Positions 8,435-17,366 are shown, counted from the stretch's first letter. The stretch: 64,000 nt of DNA from Methanofollis ethanolicus (GCF_001571385.1 NZ_BCNW01000001.1:558001-622000), one strand, 5' to 3'. Numbers and translations are program-made. The notes: generated by a model not told the origin, from the letters alone.

Positions 8435-10092
8435 TCGCCTTCTCCGCCGGCCTTCAGGACCGGGCGTTCGCCCGGACAAAGGAGTACCTCCTTGTCGCGG
8501 ACGGCGCCTATGCTTCCTCCTCCCTCGCCGGGAACACCCGGAAGTATCATGGTCTCCTTGTCAGGGACGGCCGCGTCCTCCTCTCCGGCCTCGACGAGTA
8601 CCTGAACGGCACCGCCCTCACCCCGGCGGCGTATGCGGGCAGGAACGACGACCGCGGGCTTTCCGCCCTCGCCGCCGTCTCCCTCTCGCCGGAACCCGTC
8701 TTCGTCTACCATGCCGGGGGTGCGGTCCTGCGGAAGACGCTCTCCTTCGACGGCGCTCTCTCGGTCAGGTACGACCTCGTCGGCGAGGGGACACTCAGGA
8801 TCGCGCCCCTCGTCGCCTGCCGCGGCGTCCATGAGGTGAGGACAACCTGCGACGGCCTTCTGGCCGCATCCCTCCCCGACGGCGTGCAGGTCGGTACCCT
8901 CGCGGTCAGGTCTGACCTCCCCTTCACCCCGGCCCCGGCCGTCTACCGCGACGTCCTCTACGAGGTGGACAGAGAGCGGGGCTATGCCCACAAGGAGGAC
9001 CTCTTCTGCCCCGGCGTCTTCGAGGGAGAGGGCGAGAACCGGACATTCTGGCTGACTGCCGACGCGGGCGGAGGATGGTCTCCCCCAAAAAAGTCGGGTG
9101 ACTGGCTCTCCCGCGCCGCCGACACCTTCCTTGCCGGCGACGGCATCCTCGCGGGCTACCACTGGTTCGCGGAGGAGTGGGGGCGGGACACCTTCGTCTC
9201 CCTGCCCGGCCTCCTCCTCTCCCGCGGGGAGTACGCCCGTGCCCGCCGCATCTTCACCCGCTGGGCCGGGTTGATCCGGGGAGGCCTCCTCCCGAACAGA
9301 CCTCCCGACGATTATTCGTCGTCCGACGCTGCCCTCTGGTTCGTCCTCGCGCTGGCGCGGTATGCGGCCGCAACGGGCGACACCTCCTTCGTCCGCTCCA
9401 TGCGCCCCGCGGTTACGGCCGTCCTCGACGGCTATCAGGACAGCGCGGTGACGCACCTCGACGGCGCCCTCATCTCGGTCGCCCCGCGGAGCACCTGGAT
9501 GGACACCCCTTTCACGCCCCGCGGCGGAAAACCGGTCGAGGTTAATGCCCTCTGGGTGTCTGCCCTCAGGTTCGCCGAGTCCCTCGGCATCGACGGCCCG
9601 GTGACGGCCCGCGAGGCCGGAGAGGCCTTCGGCAGTTTCTGGAACGGGGAGAGGGGCTGCTTCTTCGACCTCATCGACCCGCCCGACCCCGCGGTCAGGC
9701 CGAACCAGGTCGTCGCCCTCGCCCTCGGCATCCCGCCGGCCGACCGGGCGACGAGGGCACTCGCAGTGGTCAGGTCCGAACTGCTGACGCCCTTCGGCCT
9801 GCGCACCCTCTCGCCCCGCGAGGCCGGGTATGCGGGCAGGTTCACCGGAGACGCCGCGTACCACAACGGGACTGTCTGGCCCTGGCTCCTCGGATTCTTC
9901 ATCGACGCCCTCAGGGCCTACGAACCCGGCGTCGACCCCGGCCCTCTCATCCTCCCCCTCCGCGCCCACCTCGCCGACGCCGGCCTCGGCACGGTCTCCG
10001 AATGCTTCGACGGCGACCCGCCGCACCGGCCAGGCGGCTGCATCGCGCAGGCGTGGAGCGTTGCCGAGGTGCTGCGGGGGAGTGCGCCATGA
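8431..10092 (+). CDS. Glycogen debranching enzyme (amylo-alpha-1,6-glucosidase type)
   Basis: 553-aa archaeal-type debranching enzyme. The N-terminal beta domain carries RTKEYLLVADGAYASSSLAGNTRKYHGLLV, typical of the family; the C-terminal (alpha/alpha)6 barrel carries GYHWFAEEWGRDTFVSLPGLLL (around residue 245, with the acidic residues proposed for catalysis), GLLPNRPPDDYSSSDAALWFV, and AYHNGTVWPWLLGFF. It would hydrolyse alpha-1,6 branches of stored glucan. Start is GTG overlapping the previous stop (GTGA); its own stop overlaps the ATG of the next gene. Confidence 0.9.
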   Translation: MIAFSAGLQDRAFARTKEYLLVADGAYASSSLAGNTRKYHGLLVRDGRVLLSGLDEYLNGTALTPAAYAGRNDDRGLSALAAVSLSPEPVFVYHAGGAVLRKTLSFDGALSVRYDLVGEGTLRIAPLVACRGVHEVRTTCDGLLAASLPDGVQVGTLAVRSDLPFTPAPAVYRDVLYEVDRERGYAHKEDLFCPGVFEGEGENRTFWLTADAGGGWSPPKKSGDWLSRAADTFLAGDGILAGYHWFAEEWGRDTFVSLPGLLLSRGEYARARRIFTRWAGLIRGGLLPNRPPDDYSSSDAALWFVLALARYAAATGDTSFVRSMRPAVTAVLDGYQDSAVTHLDGALISVAPRSTWMDTPFTPRGGKPVEVNALWVSALRFAESLGIDGPVTAREAGEAFGSFWNGERGCFFDLIDPPDPAVRPNQVVALALGIPPADRATRALAVVRSELLTPFGLRTLSPREAGYAGRFTGDAAYHNGTVWPWLLGFFIDALRAYEPGVDPGPLILPLRAHLADAGLGTVSECFDGDPPHRPGGCIAQAWSVAEVLRGSAP

Positions 10093-11033
10093 CGCGTGAA
10101 CAGCATGTCGACACCCTCTCCCCCGGCGACCCCTTCCGTGACTGGCTGGTCTCCGTCCTCGATGGGCGGATCAGGCACGCCGACGCCCCGGCCGAGGTCT
10201 ACCTGATCAGGCCGGCGTCGCACACCGTCTGCCGGTACGCCTTTCGCGGCGAGGGGGTCAGCGTCGTCAGCAAGTTCTTTGCCGAACCGACCGGGACAAA
10301 CCACCGCTTCGACCCGGAGAAGGCGATGGAAACCGAATACAGGATGCTGAAGAAAGCGCGGCGGAGGATCGCGGTCCCCGAACCGATCGCCGTCCGTGCC
10401 GACTATCACTGCGCCCTCGTCACCGGATACGTGAGAGGACGGCCGCTCCTCGACTTCCTCAGGGACGACCCCTCCCTCTTCGGCCGCCTGACAGACGTCG
10501 CCGGCCTCCTGCGTCGTCTCCACGGCAGGGGTGTGTCGGCGTACGACCTGGAGAGAGAGTTTGCCACCTTTCAGGGCGTCCTCGGCCAGGTTGATCTTTC
10601 GTCCGGGGAGAGGGATCGTTTCACCCGCCGCCTCGACAGGTGGCAGGCAGCGGGCACCCTGGAACGCCGCCGCGGCTGCATGATCCACCGCGACGCCACG
10701 CCGTCAAACTATCTCTTCGGGGAGGACGGGGTCGTAGCGGTCGATTTCGAGAGCGCCTGGACCGGTGCCCACCCGGCGCACGACCCCGGCATCCTCTGCG
10801 CCGAGATCAGGTACGCCTTCAGGCGGCGGTACGGCGACGCCGGGAGGGCCGAACCCTATCTCGGCCACTTTCTCTGGCACTATGCGGGTTCGGACGATGC
10901 GTTCAGGTACGTTACCGGGTGCGTCCCCTTCTTCATGGCCCTCGGCTATCTCCGTATGGCGCGCCTTTCGATCGGAAACCATGAAAAGGAATGGCTGAAA
11001 AAGGAGGCGTTTGCATGTCTCAGGCACCGGTAG
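10089..11033 (+). CDS. APH/choline kinase-like phosphotransferase
   Basis: 314-aa protein kinase-like fold of the aminoglycoside phosphotransferase superfamily. The catalytic loop is MIHRDATPSNYLF (HxDxxxxN, near residue 200) and the metal-binding motif is VVAVDFESAW (DFE); an AETEYRMLKKAR-like glutamate helix lies near residue 80. The substrate is unknown. Its place as the fifth of six overlapping genes with glucan enzymes suggests phosphorylation of a sugar, for instance maltose or glucose released by the debranching enzyme (inference). ATG 10089 overlaps the upstream stop (ATGA). Confidence 0.78.
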   Translation: MTREQHVDTLSPGDPFRDWLVSVLDGRIRHADAPAEVYLIRPASHTVCRYAFRGEGVSVVSKFFAEPTGTNHRFDPEKAMETEYRMLKKARRRIAVPEPIAVRADYHCALVTGYVRGRPLLDFLRDDPSLFGRLTDVAGLLRRLHGRGVSAYDLEREFATFQGVLGQVDLSSGERDRFTRRLDRWQAAGTLERRRGCMIHRDATPSNYLFGEDGVVAVDFESAWTGAHPAHDPGILCAEIRYAFRRRYGDAGRAEPYLGHFLWHYAGSDDAFRYVTGCVPFFMALGYLRMARLSIGNHEKEWLKKEAFACLRHR

Positions 11034-11686
11034 ATTTCACGCGGGTCCGCGCCGTACTCTTCGACTGTTATGACACCCTGCTCGATATCAGCACGGACGA
11101 GAGGGGCCTCTGCGGTTACCAGACCCTCAGCACGTGGGCGGCCTACCAGGGGGTGCGGATCGCCCCCGAAGACCTGAGGGACGAATACCGGCAGCGGATC
11201 GCCGGGATGATGGCACAGAGCACGGAGGCCCATCCCGAGGTGAGGGTCGAGGAGATCTTTGCCGGGATCTGCCGGGACTACGCCGCCTGGCCGCTGGACG
11301 AGACCATCCTCGGGGTTCTCTTCGCCCGGTCCTTCCGGGCCTCGACGGTCAGGAGGCTGGGTGCCTTCCCGCGGAGCCGGAGACTCCTCTCCGCCCTGTA
11401 TGGCTATCCCCTGGGTATCGTCTCCAACGGGCAACGGGTCTTTTCCGAGGTCGAACTCCGGATGTTCGGCCTCTCCCCCTTCTTCAGGACCGTCGTCTTC
11501 TCCTCCGATGTCGGATGCAAGAAACCCGACAACCGGATCTTTCAGGTCGCCCTCAGGCGTATCGGCGTCGAACCCGAGGAGGCCCTCTTCATCGGCGACT
11601 CGATGACGAACGATATCATCCCGGCGCGGCGCCTCGGCATGCAGGCAATCCCTATCAGGGAGGCCTGGCCGCTCTTCTCGGTCTAA
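11015..11686 (+). CDS. HAD-superfamily hydrolase (phosphatase-like)
   Basis: 223-aa HAD hydrolase. Motif I is LFDCYDTLLD (nucleophile Asp near residue 17), motif II IVSNGQ, motif III Lys in KKPDNRIF, motif IV FIGDSMTNDI. The cap domain is the helical type between motifs I and II, as in small-molecule phosphatases. The start at 11015 was chosen because AAAAGGAGG sits about eight bases upstream; an alternative ATG at 10991 has no such site. It overlaps the kinase gene by 19 bp and closes the glucan operon; a sugar-phosphate substrate is a reasonable guess only. Confidence 0.83.
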   Translation: MSQAPVDFTRVRAVLFDCYDTLLDISTDERGLCGYQTLSTWAAYQGVRIAPEDLRDEYRQRIAGMMAQSTEAHPEVRVEEIFAGICRDYAAWPLDETILGVLFARSFRASTVRRLGAFPRSRRLLSALYGYPLGIVSNGQRVFSEVELRMFGLSPFFRTVVFSSDVGCKKPDNRIFQVALRRIGVEPEEALFIGDSMTNDIIPARRLGMQAIPIREAWPLFSV

Positions 11687-11718
11687 GGAACGCACGGCGG
11701 AGGGCGGTTGCGATCCCG

Positions 11719-12402
11719 CTACAGCCCCGAGTTCACCCGCCTGATCCGCCGGGCGACCAGGGCCGCAAGGAAGACCGCGAGGATGCCGGTGAGGAAGATA
11801 CCGTCGAAGACCCCGGCCCCGCCGATGGAGAGGACGGTCGGTTCGCCGCCCGAGATCGTCTCGATCGTCCCCGGCGTCGCAAGGAGGAAAATGTCGGCGC
11901 CGAGGAGGGTGCCCACCGCACCGCCCACATACGCCGTGCCCGGCGAGGTGATGTCCGCCCCGGTGAGGAGGATGCCGGCAAAGGCCCCGGCAAGAGGAGC
12001 GATATAAAAGGGCATCAGGATCCCTTCCCCCTGCACCGGCGTCGCAAAATAATAGGAGACAAGGGCGACGAAGATCACGGCGAGGGCCGCCGGCCCGGCC
12101 CGCACCCTCTGCCGTGCGATCACCTCGGCCGAGAGGAGGAGGGGGATGATGCACCCGCCGACATTCACGGCAAGGACCACGCCGTTGGTGACCGCGAAGG
12201 GGATGTCGATCAGGCTCCCGATCAGCGCCCCGACCGTCATGACCAGGGCCCGCGACGCCTTCATCCCCGCGAGTTCGAACGCCTCCTCGCTGACGACGAT
12301 GAACAGGTACAGCAGGAGGACCGGGACCATCAGGACAACAAGGAGGATGAGGGTCTCTGTCGAGAGAAAGGGGACAAAGACACTTGCAGGAACTGCGGCC
12401 AT
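11719..12402 (-). CDS. DUF1614 integral membrane protein
   Basis: 227-aa polytopic membrane protein of the DUF1614 family, function unknown. Hydrophobic segments alternate with conserved loops: SLIDIPFAV, AVNVGGCIIPLLL, GGAVGTLLGADI, and a C-terminal GGAGVFDGIFLTGILAVFLA. A paralogue with the same loops lies at 47012-47734. ATG 12402 starts the protein at its first hydrophobic segment; the open frame continues upstream through antisense of the ABC gene and was trimmed. It is convergent with the HAD gene. Confidence 0.75.
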   Translation of the reverse strand: MAAVPASVFVPFLSTETLILLVVLMVPVLLLYLFIVVSEEAFELAGMKASRALVMTVGALIGSLIDIPFAVTNGVVLAVNVGGCIIPLLLSAEVIARQRVRAGPAALAVIFVALVSYYFATPVQGEGILMPFYIAPLAGAFAGILLTGADITSPGTAYVGGAVGTLLGADIFLLATPGTIETISGGEPTVLSIGGAGVFDGIFLTGILAVFLAALVARRIRRVNSGL

Positions 12403-12487
12403 GATCCTCGCGCCTACTCTCCGGTCAAGCCATAAAACCCCTTCCCCATCCCAAAGGTTTTGAATGCGTGAGGACGAGATCTCACTC

Positions 12488-13429
12488 ATGCCTGCTATCA
12501 GGGTCGAAGGGCTGACAAAAGTCTTCGGCAGCCTCGTCGCCGTGGACCATATCTCATTTGAGGTGGCTGACGGGGAGATATTCGGGCTCCTCGGGCCGAA
12601 CGGTGCGGGGAAGACCACGACGATCAGCATGCTCACCACCCTCCTCACCCCGACAGAGGGCACTGCGGAGGTCGCGGGCGCCGACATCGTCAGGGAGAGG
12701 GACCGGGTCAGGGAGCAGATCGGCGTCGTCTTCCAGGAACCGGCGCTGGACACGAACCTCACCGGCCGGGAGAACCTCGACTTCCATGCCCGGATGTACG
12801 GGATCGGCCGCGCCGAGAGGGAGGAGCGGATCCGGGCGGTCCTCGACCTGGTGGAACTCTCCGACCGGGCCGACGCACTCGTCGCCGAATACTCGGGCGG
12901 GATGAAACGCCGCCTGGAGATCGCCCGCGGCCTCATCCAGCACCCCCGCATCCTCTTCCTGGACGAACCGACCCTCGGTCTCGACGCCCAGACACGGCGG
13001 CACATCTGGGAGTATATCAGGGCCCTCAACCATGACCGGGGCGTGACCGTGATCCTGACGACCCATTACATGGAGGAGGCCGACCACCTCTGCGACAGGG
13101 TGGCGATCATCGACCGCGGCCGCATCGCTGTCCTCGATACGCCGGAGAGACTGAAGGAATCACTCGGCGGCGATGCGATCGCCCTCTCGATCGAAGGGGA
13201 CGCCGAACCTCTCCTGAGATCCCTTGCCGGCCTTCCCTGGGTCAGCCAGACAGGAGTGACGGGCGGCGCCATCACCCTCACTGTCGAGCAGGGCGAGCGG
13301 CATATCCCTGCCCTCATCGCCGCCGCCGAGGCGGCCGGGGTCGTGGTCACCGCGGTGAACCTGAGAAAACCGAGTCTGGAGGACGTCTTCATCCAGGTGA
13401 CAGGGCGGTCGATCCGGGAGGGTGCATGA
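12488..13429 (+). CDS. ABC transporter ATP-binding protein (DrrA-like)
   Basis: 313-aa ATPase of the drug/lipid-export or ABC-2 type. Walker A GPNGAGKTTT, Q-loop VFQEPALD, signature YSGGMKRRLEIARGL, Walker B ILFLDEPTLGLD and H-loop TTHYMEEAD are all intact; a DrrA-type C-terminal domain follows. ATG 12488 gives the usual N-terminus MPAIRVEGLTKVFG; ATG 12464 would add eight residues and cannot be excluded. Its stop overlaps the ATG of the permease (ATGA), so the two form one exporter. Substrate unknown. Confidence 0.92.
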   Translation: MPAIRVEGLTKVFGSLVAVDHISFEVADGEIFGLLGPNGAGKTTTISMLTTLLTPTEGTAEVAGADIVRERDRVREQIGVVFQEPALDTNLTGRENLDFHARMYGIGRAEREERIRAVLDLVELSDRADALVAEYSGGMKRRLEIARGLIQHPRILFLDEPTLGLDAQTRRHIWEYIRALNHDRGVTVILTTHYMEEADHLCDRVAIIDRGRIAVLDTPERLKESLGGDAIALSIEGDAEPLLRSLAGLPWVSQTGVTGGAITLTVEQGERHIPALIAAAEAAGVVVTAVNLRKPSLEDVFIQVTGRSIREGA

Positions 13430-14190
13430 GAGACCTCACAGCGATCGCCGTCCTCTGGCACAGGGAGATGATCCGCTTCTTCAGGGCGAAGTCGCGGGTC
13501 GTCGGGACTCTCGGCATGCCCATCTTCTTCCTTGCCTTCCTCGGGTTCGGATTCCGGACAAGCAGCGTCCCCGGCATACCGCCGGGCATCGACTACGTCA
13601 CCTATCTCGTGCCCGGCATCCTTGGCATGACGATCCTCTTCTCCTCGACTTTTGCCGGGATCTCGGTCCTCTGGGACAGGGAGTTCGGGTTCCTCAAGGA
13701 GATCATGGTGGCGCCTGTCAGCAGGACGGCTATCGTTCTGGGGCGGATCGCGGGCGGGGCGACGACCTCCCTCATTCAGGGTGTGCTCATCCTCCTCCTT
13801 GCAGTCCCGATGGGTTTTCCCTTTCCCGGCGTCCTCCCCTTCCTTGCGGCGGTCGCCTTCATGCTCCTCATCGCCGCCGCCTTCATCTCCCTCGGCCTGA
13901 TCTTCGCCTCGAACATGAAGGACATCCACGGCTTCTCCCTCATCATGAACTTCGTCGTCTTCCCGATCTTCTTCCTCTCGGGCGCCCTCTTCCCTATCGA
14001 AAACCTCCCTGCCTGGCTTCTGCCCCTCGCCTATGCCGACCCCCTCACCTACGGGGTGGACGGTCTGCGGGGCGTGCTGACCGGCGTCTCGTCTTTTTCA
14101 CCTCTCTTTGACGCCGCCGCCCTTTTTGCCTTTGTTCTGGTCCTCCTCGCCCTCGGCGCCTGGTTCTTCGAAAGGACAGAGTCTGCCTGA
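13426..14190 (+). CDS. ABC-2 type transporter permease
   Basis: 254-aa ABC-2 permease with about six hydrophobic segments. Recognisable elements are the N-terminal WHREMIRFFRAKSRVV coupling region, LVPGILGMTILFSSTFAGISVLWDREFGFLKEIMVAPVSR, and the late FPIFFLSGALFPIENLP loop, typical of DrrB-like permeases. It pairs with the upstream ATPase through a four-base overlap. Substrate is not evident. Confidence 0.9.
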   Translation: MRDLTAIAVLWHREMIRFFRAKSRVVGTLGMPIFFLAFLGFGFRTSSVPGIPPGIDYVTYLVPGILGMTILFSSTFAGISVLWDREFGFLKEIMVAPVSRTAIVLGRIAGGATTSLIQGVLILLLAVPMGFPFPGVLPFLAAVAFMLLIAAAFISLGLIFASNMKDIHGFSLIMNFVVFPIFFLSGALFPIENLPAWLLPLAYADPLTYGVDGLRGVLTGVSSFSPLFDAAALFAFVLVLLALGAWFFERTESA

Positions 14191-14228
14191 TCAGGCACCA
14201 TCTTTTTCTGGAGGGACGAGATCTGTGC

Positions 14229-14684
14229 ATGGCGAAGATGATGCTGGCCGCCGTCTGCTGCGCCCTTCTCCTCGTGGCGCTGGTCGCTGGACTCGCAGGC
14301 AGCGGGAGACTGGTGATGGGGGACCTCCCTCTGGTGGCCCTCGCCGGCGAGGGATCTGGGGTGAAGAATGTGAATGTGGAGGAGGCCCGCGCCCTGATCG
14401 CCGATCATGAAGGCGACCCCGCCTTTGTCGTCCTCGACGTCAGGACGCCCGGTGAAGTTGCGGCCGGGTATATCGAGGGTGCGGTGACGATCAACTATCG
14501 CAACGACTCGTTTCCCCGCGAGATATCGGCCCTCGACCGCGGGAAGACCTATCTTGTCTACTGCCGTCTCGGCAACAGGAGCGCCCGGACCGCGGAGATG
14601 ATGGCGAAGGACGGTTTCGCGGATGTCTACACCATGGAGGGCGGGATCACGGCGTGGAGAGAGGCGGGCTATCCGGTGGTATGA
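14229..14684 (+). CDS. Exported rhodanese-like sulfurtransferase
   Basis: 151-aa protein with an N-terminal hydrophobic segment (residues 5-25, signal peptide or anchor) and a single rhodanese domain: VVLDVRTPGEVAAGYIEGAV and active-site loop VYCRLGNRSARTAEMM, where the Cys is the persulfide-forming nucleophile. Likely extracytoplasmic. It follows the ABC exporter by 38 bp and its 3' end overlaps the convergent lipoprotein gene by 16 bp. Confidence 0.85.
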   Translation: MAKMMLAAVCCALLLVALVAGLAGSGRLVMGDLPLVALAGEGSGVKNVNVEEARALIADHEGDPAFVVLDVRTPGEVAAGYIEGAVTINYRNDSFPREISALDRGKTYLVYCRLGNRSARTAEMMAKDGFADVYTMEGGITAWREAGYPVV

Positions 14685-15085
14685 ACGAGTCCGGGGGTGA
14701 GGGCGGTCTCGCTGCTGTGGACGGTCCTCCCGTACCTGTCGATGATGTCGGTCTTCGCGACCGCCGTAACGCCGGGTTCTGCCGGCACGGCCGGGAGTTC
14801 GATGGGGCGGTCCGCGGAGATATCGTCGTAGACTCTCCCGGCCACGGCGACGGCCACCGTCTCGCCCTGCCTGATCTCGAAGGTGACGAAGTAGGGGGCG
14901 GGTTCGGCGCTGTCGGGATAGTAGAGGAAGACGACCTCGTCGGGCGTCCCCCCCGTATGGGCCGCCTCGGCCCTGAACGTCATCGGTTCCGGGAGATTGC
15001 CGTCCGGCGTGCCGAGACAGCAGGCGGCGGTCGTGGCTATGCCAAGGACGATCAGGCAGGCCAGTGCGATCCACGTTCTCGTCAT
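14669..15085 (-). CDS. Small secreted or lipoprotein-like protein, unknown function
   Basis: 138-aa protein starting MTRTWIALACLIVLGIATTAACC: a hydrophobic signal segment ending in adjacent cysteines, which resembles a lipoprotein attachment site. The rest is a compact beta-rich domain (FLYYPDSAEPAPYFVTFEI, VAVAVAGRVYDDISADRP). No family was recognised. ATG 15085 overlaps the stop of the upstream DUF523/DUF1722 gene (ATGA); the much longer open frame upstream in this phase is antisense or overlap sequence and was not used. Confidence 0.6.
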   Translation of the reverse strand: MTRTWIALACLIVLGIATTAACCLGTPDGNLPEPMTFRAEAAHTGGTPDEVVFLYYPDSAEPAPYFVTFEIRQGETVAVAVAGRVYDDISADRPIELPAVPAEPGVTAVAKTDIIDRYGRTVHSSETALTPGLVHTTG

Positions 15086-16065
15086 TTTACCCAGTAGTCC
15101 CTCTGACTGTGGGAGAGGTCCTGTGATACCCCCATCAGTTCGGCGGGAAAGGGGGAGAAGAAGGTCTGCTCCCGCAGGTAGTCGTCTCCGAACCGCACGA
15201 TCCAGCCCCTGAGGATCATCAGGTTCGGGCAGATGGTGACCCGATCCTGGCGGTACTGCTCCAGGGTGTCGAGGAAGAAGGTCTTCTCCGCAGGGGAGAT
15301 CCCGGCCTTGAAGCGGCCCAGGGCATGGAGGAGGACGTTGATGTGTGCGGTGTAACGGGGCGCTCGCGACAGGGCCGCGTTCAGGTGGTCGCCGTACTCC
15401 CCCGCGACCCCGGGAAATGTTTTTTTGTCGGGGTTTGCGGCGATCCTCCCCAGCTCTCGCATTTCTTTCTGGCTGTATGCCATCAGGAGAAGTTTGTTCC
15501 GGGTGTGGAACGCGGCAAGTTCCCGCAGGTCGCCGCCTGCCCGCACTTCCCTGAATGCGGCGAAGGTGAAGAGGCGCGTGAGGAAGTGCTCCCTGATCCG
15601 CCTGTTCCGCAACCTTCCTTCGTCCTCGGCAGGAAGGTTGGGGAAGCGGGCGGCCATGGCAGCGGCAAAGGCCCCTGCCGTCTTCCCCACCGTGTCCCCT
15701 GTCCCGCCTGCCCGGTAGACCTTCACGTCCCTGATCCCGCAGGAGGGGGAGCGGGACTTGAGGAGAAAACCGTCGATCTCGCGGAGGGTGCCGGCAAAAG
15801 ACGCGGCGAACCTCTCCATCCTGCCGGTGACATCGAGCCCTGTCTCGTGCTGGACAAGGCGGATGCCGTTCTCCCCCTCGACAAACCGCACCGGCTTTCT
15901 CGGCACGCCAAGCCCGATCTCGACCTCCGCGCAGACCGGGAGAAAGTCCACACGGGGCGTGATCATCTGGACGACCTCGCTCGTGATCATGTCCCCGTTC
16001 CAGCGGCAGTGGTCGAAGCCAAGGCACCTGCTGACAACCACCCGCGGCCGTGCAAAAGCTCTCAC
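15082..16065 (-). CDS. DUF523-DUF1722 fusion protein
   Basis: 327-aa two-domain protein. N-terminal DUF523: VVVSRCLGFDHCRWNGDMI, PVCAEVEIGLGVPR and LKSRSPSCGI with conserved cysteines. C-terminal DUF1722 (YbgA-like): FLTRLFTFAAFREV, LAAFHTRNKLLLMAYS, SPFPAELM. The role is unknown; the combination is widespread. GTG 16065 is proposed because it gives the normal N-terminus and has GGAGAGA close upstream. The frame stays open to 16365, and an ATG at 16254 or 16185 would add 40-60 residues of unfamiliar sequence. Confidence 0.78.
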   Translation of the reverse strand: MRAFARPRVVVSRCLGFDHCRWNGDMITSEVVQMITPRVDFLPVCAEVEIGLGVPRKPVRFVEGENGIRLVQHETGLDVTGRMERFAASFAGTLREIDGFLLKSRSPSCGIRDVKVYRAGGTGDTVGKTAGAFAAAMAARFPNLPAEDEGRLRNRRIREHFLTRLFTFAAFREVRAGGDLRELAAFHTRNKLLLMAYSQKEMRELGRIAANPDKKTFPGVAGEYGDHLNAALSRAPRYTAHINVLLHALGRFKAGISPAEKTFFLDTLEQYRQDRVTICPNLMILRGWIVRFGDDYLREQTFFSPFPAELMGVSQDLSHSQRDYWVK

Positions 16066-16352
16066 GTCTCTCTCCGATCCATGAAGAGCACGCCACCCCA
16101 CATAGAGGTTTCTCTCCGACGGCATGCTGTATTGCATGCACTCGTGAGGAACCACGAACCGGTGAATCCAGAGGAGGGAGATAGTCATCCCCTGCCTTCC
16201 CCAAGATAGATCCTGCCTGAGCCCCTCGAACGCCGCCGCGGGATGGACCGCCATCCTTATCTCCCTCCCGGCACCTGCTCGTGCATGGCAGGGACGCTCC
16301 TCGCACTCGTACGCCTCGGCCGCTTCCGCTTTCTCCTTGGCGGCTTCTTCCT

Positions 16353-16709
16353 GAGCATATCCCAAAACTCTCGTTCATTCCCCCCATCTCTGCATGCAGG
16401 GATCGGGAGAGAATATCATGATCGGGTCGATATCTTCCTGAATTCCCCGAAGCATAGTGCGAAACCACCGCCTTCCCCGACCTCTCTGCCGGGGGACAGA
16501 CGCCCCCGGACCCCCGAAACAGGATGGGGTCGGGGAAGAGAGACCTGAGGTCCCGATGAAGGAGATTGCCATCCGCCCCCTATCGCAATGATGGGGGGAT
16601 CGGGGGGCGAAACCCCCAGGACAAGACGCCAGAACAGGATTTTTCAGAACCGAATGTGCGTCCTTTCATCGGCGTGCATGAGGGTTCAGATCAGTTTTGG
16701 GATGACCTC
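16353..16709. mobile_element. MITE-like element, copy A
   Basis: 357-bp non-coding element with imperfect terminal inverted repeats: left GAGCATATCCCAAAACT, and the right end read inward from the opposite strand GAGGTCATCCCAAAACT (14 of 17 match). It is flanked by CCT on both sides (16350-16352 and 16710-16712), a 3-bp target duplication. A near-identical copy lies at 43554-43900 with its own duplication (ACT). No transposase is encoded, so it would be moved in trans, perhaps by an IS5-like enzyme (inference from end sequence and duplication length). Confidence 0.75.
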
Positions 16710-16973
16710 CCTCTCTATTTTTGGCGTCCTCCTGGAGAGGCCCGACCTCGCACCGGCGGCGCGGCGGATCGCCCTCGTCCTCATCGGGTCGTCCCTCCTT
16801 CTCGCCATCGTCTCTGTCCTCCTCTTCCCTCTCTTCCCTGTCCCCGGCATCGGCCTCGCCTCGCTCCTTCCCGTTGCGGCAGCGGCGATTGCCTGCCTCA
16901 GACCCCCCCGGACCGTGCCGCCGTCGTGGCCGCGGCCGGAAGGAACCTTGCCGCCCTTGCGTCCTGCCTCTGA
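16702..16973 (+). pseudogene. Possible small membrane protein broken by a poly-C frameshift
   Basis: An ATG at 16702, inside the right end of the MITE copy, opens MTSLSIFGVLLERPDLAPAARRIALV and two hydrophobic segments to about residue 68, then reaches a run of seven C (16903-16909). One more C would join the frame to DRAAVVAAAGRNLAALASCL and a stop at 16973, adjacent to the convergent VOC gene. Without it the frame runs antisense into the VOC gene. This may be a decayed gene, a sequencing slip or chance. Confidence 0.3.
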
Positions 16974-17366
16974 TCACGGTGCGTTCTCCCAGAGGCCGAA
17001 GCGGTTCTTCTCCGTGTCCTCGCAGACCGCGAGGTACCCCATCCCCGGCACCGGCGTCTTCCCGGCGACTACCAGGCCACCAAGCGCCGTCACCCGTTCA
17101 AGGCATTCCTCGATGGAAGGGACATCGATGTAGAGCATCATCTGCTGTCCCGCGTACTCGCGGCCGAAGAGGTCGCCCCCGATCCCCCCGCCTGTCGAGA
17201 CCATCCAGAAATCGTCCTTGAAGGGAACAGGGAAAGGCGTGGTCTCCCAGCCGAAGAGGTCGCGATAAAATGCTTTTGCCCTGCCCGTGTCGTCGGCAGG
17301 GATCTCGAACCATGTCACCGATGGCATGGGCACGGGTGGGCCCGCATCCAGAAGAGTCTTTCTCAC
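16974..17366 (-). CDS. VOC-family (glyoxalase-like) protein
   Basis: 130-aa vicinal-oxygen-chelate domain protein: [25 protein letters not shown] at the start, a central [51 protein letters not shown], the typical second beta-alpha-beta-beta-beta module with a terminal Glu metal ligand. Substrate unknown. GTG 17366 overlaps the stop of the upstream UPF0316 gene (GTGA) and is used here; ATG 17327 is an alternative that begins directly at the domain. Confidence 0.85.
   Translation of the reverse strand: MRKTLLDAGPPVPMPSVTWFEIPADDTGRAKAFYRDLFGWETTPFPVPFKDDFWMVSTGGGIGGDLFGREYAGQQMMLYIDVPSIEECLERVTALGGLVVAGKTPVPGMGYLAVCEDTEKNRFGLWENAP

Noticed and set aside
11134-12435. 433-codon plus-strand frame over the HAD and DUF1614 genes
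   Set aside because: Charged repetitive composition typical of out-of-frame reading; the DUF1614 membrane protein on the other strand is coherent.
16185-16365. N-terminal extension of the DUF523-DUF1722 protein
   Set aside because: The open frame continues upstream of 16065, but the extra residues are not family-like and the GTG with GGAG gives the normal N-terminus; kept only as an alternative start.
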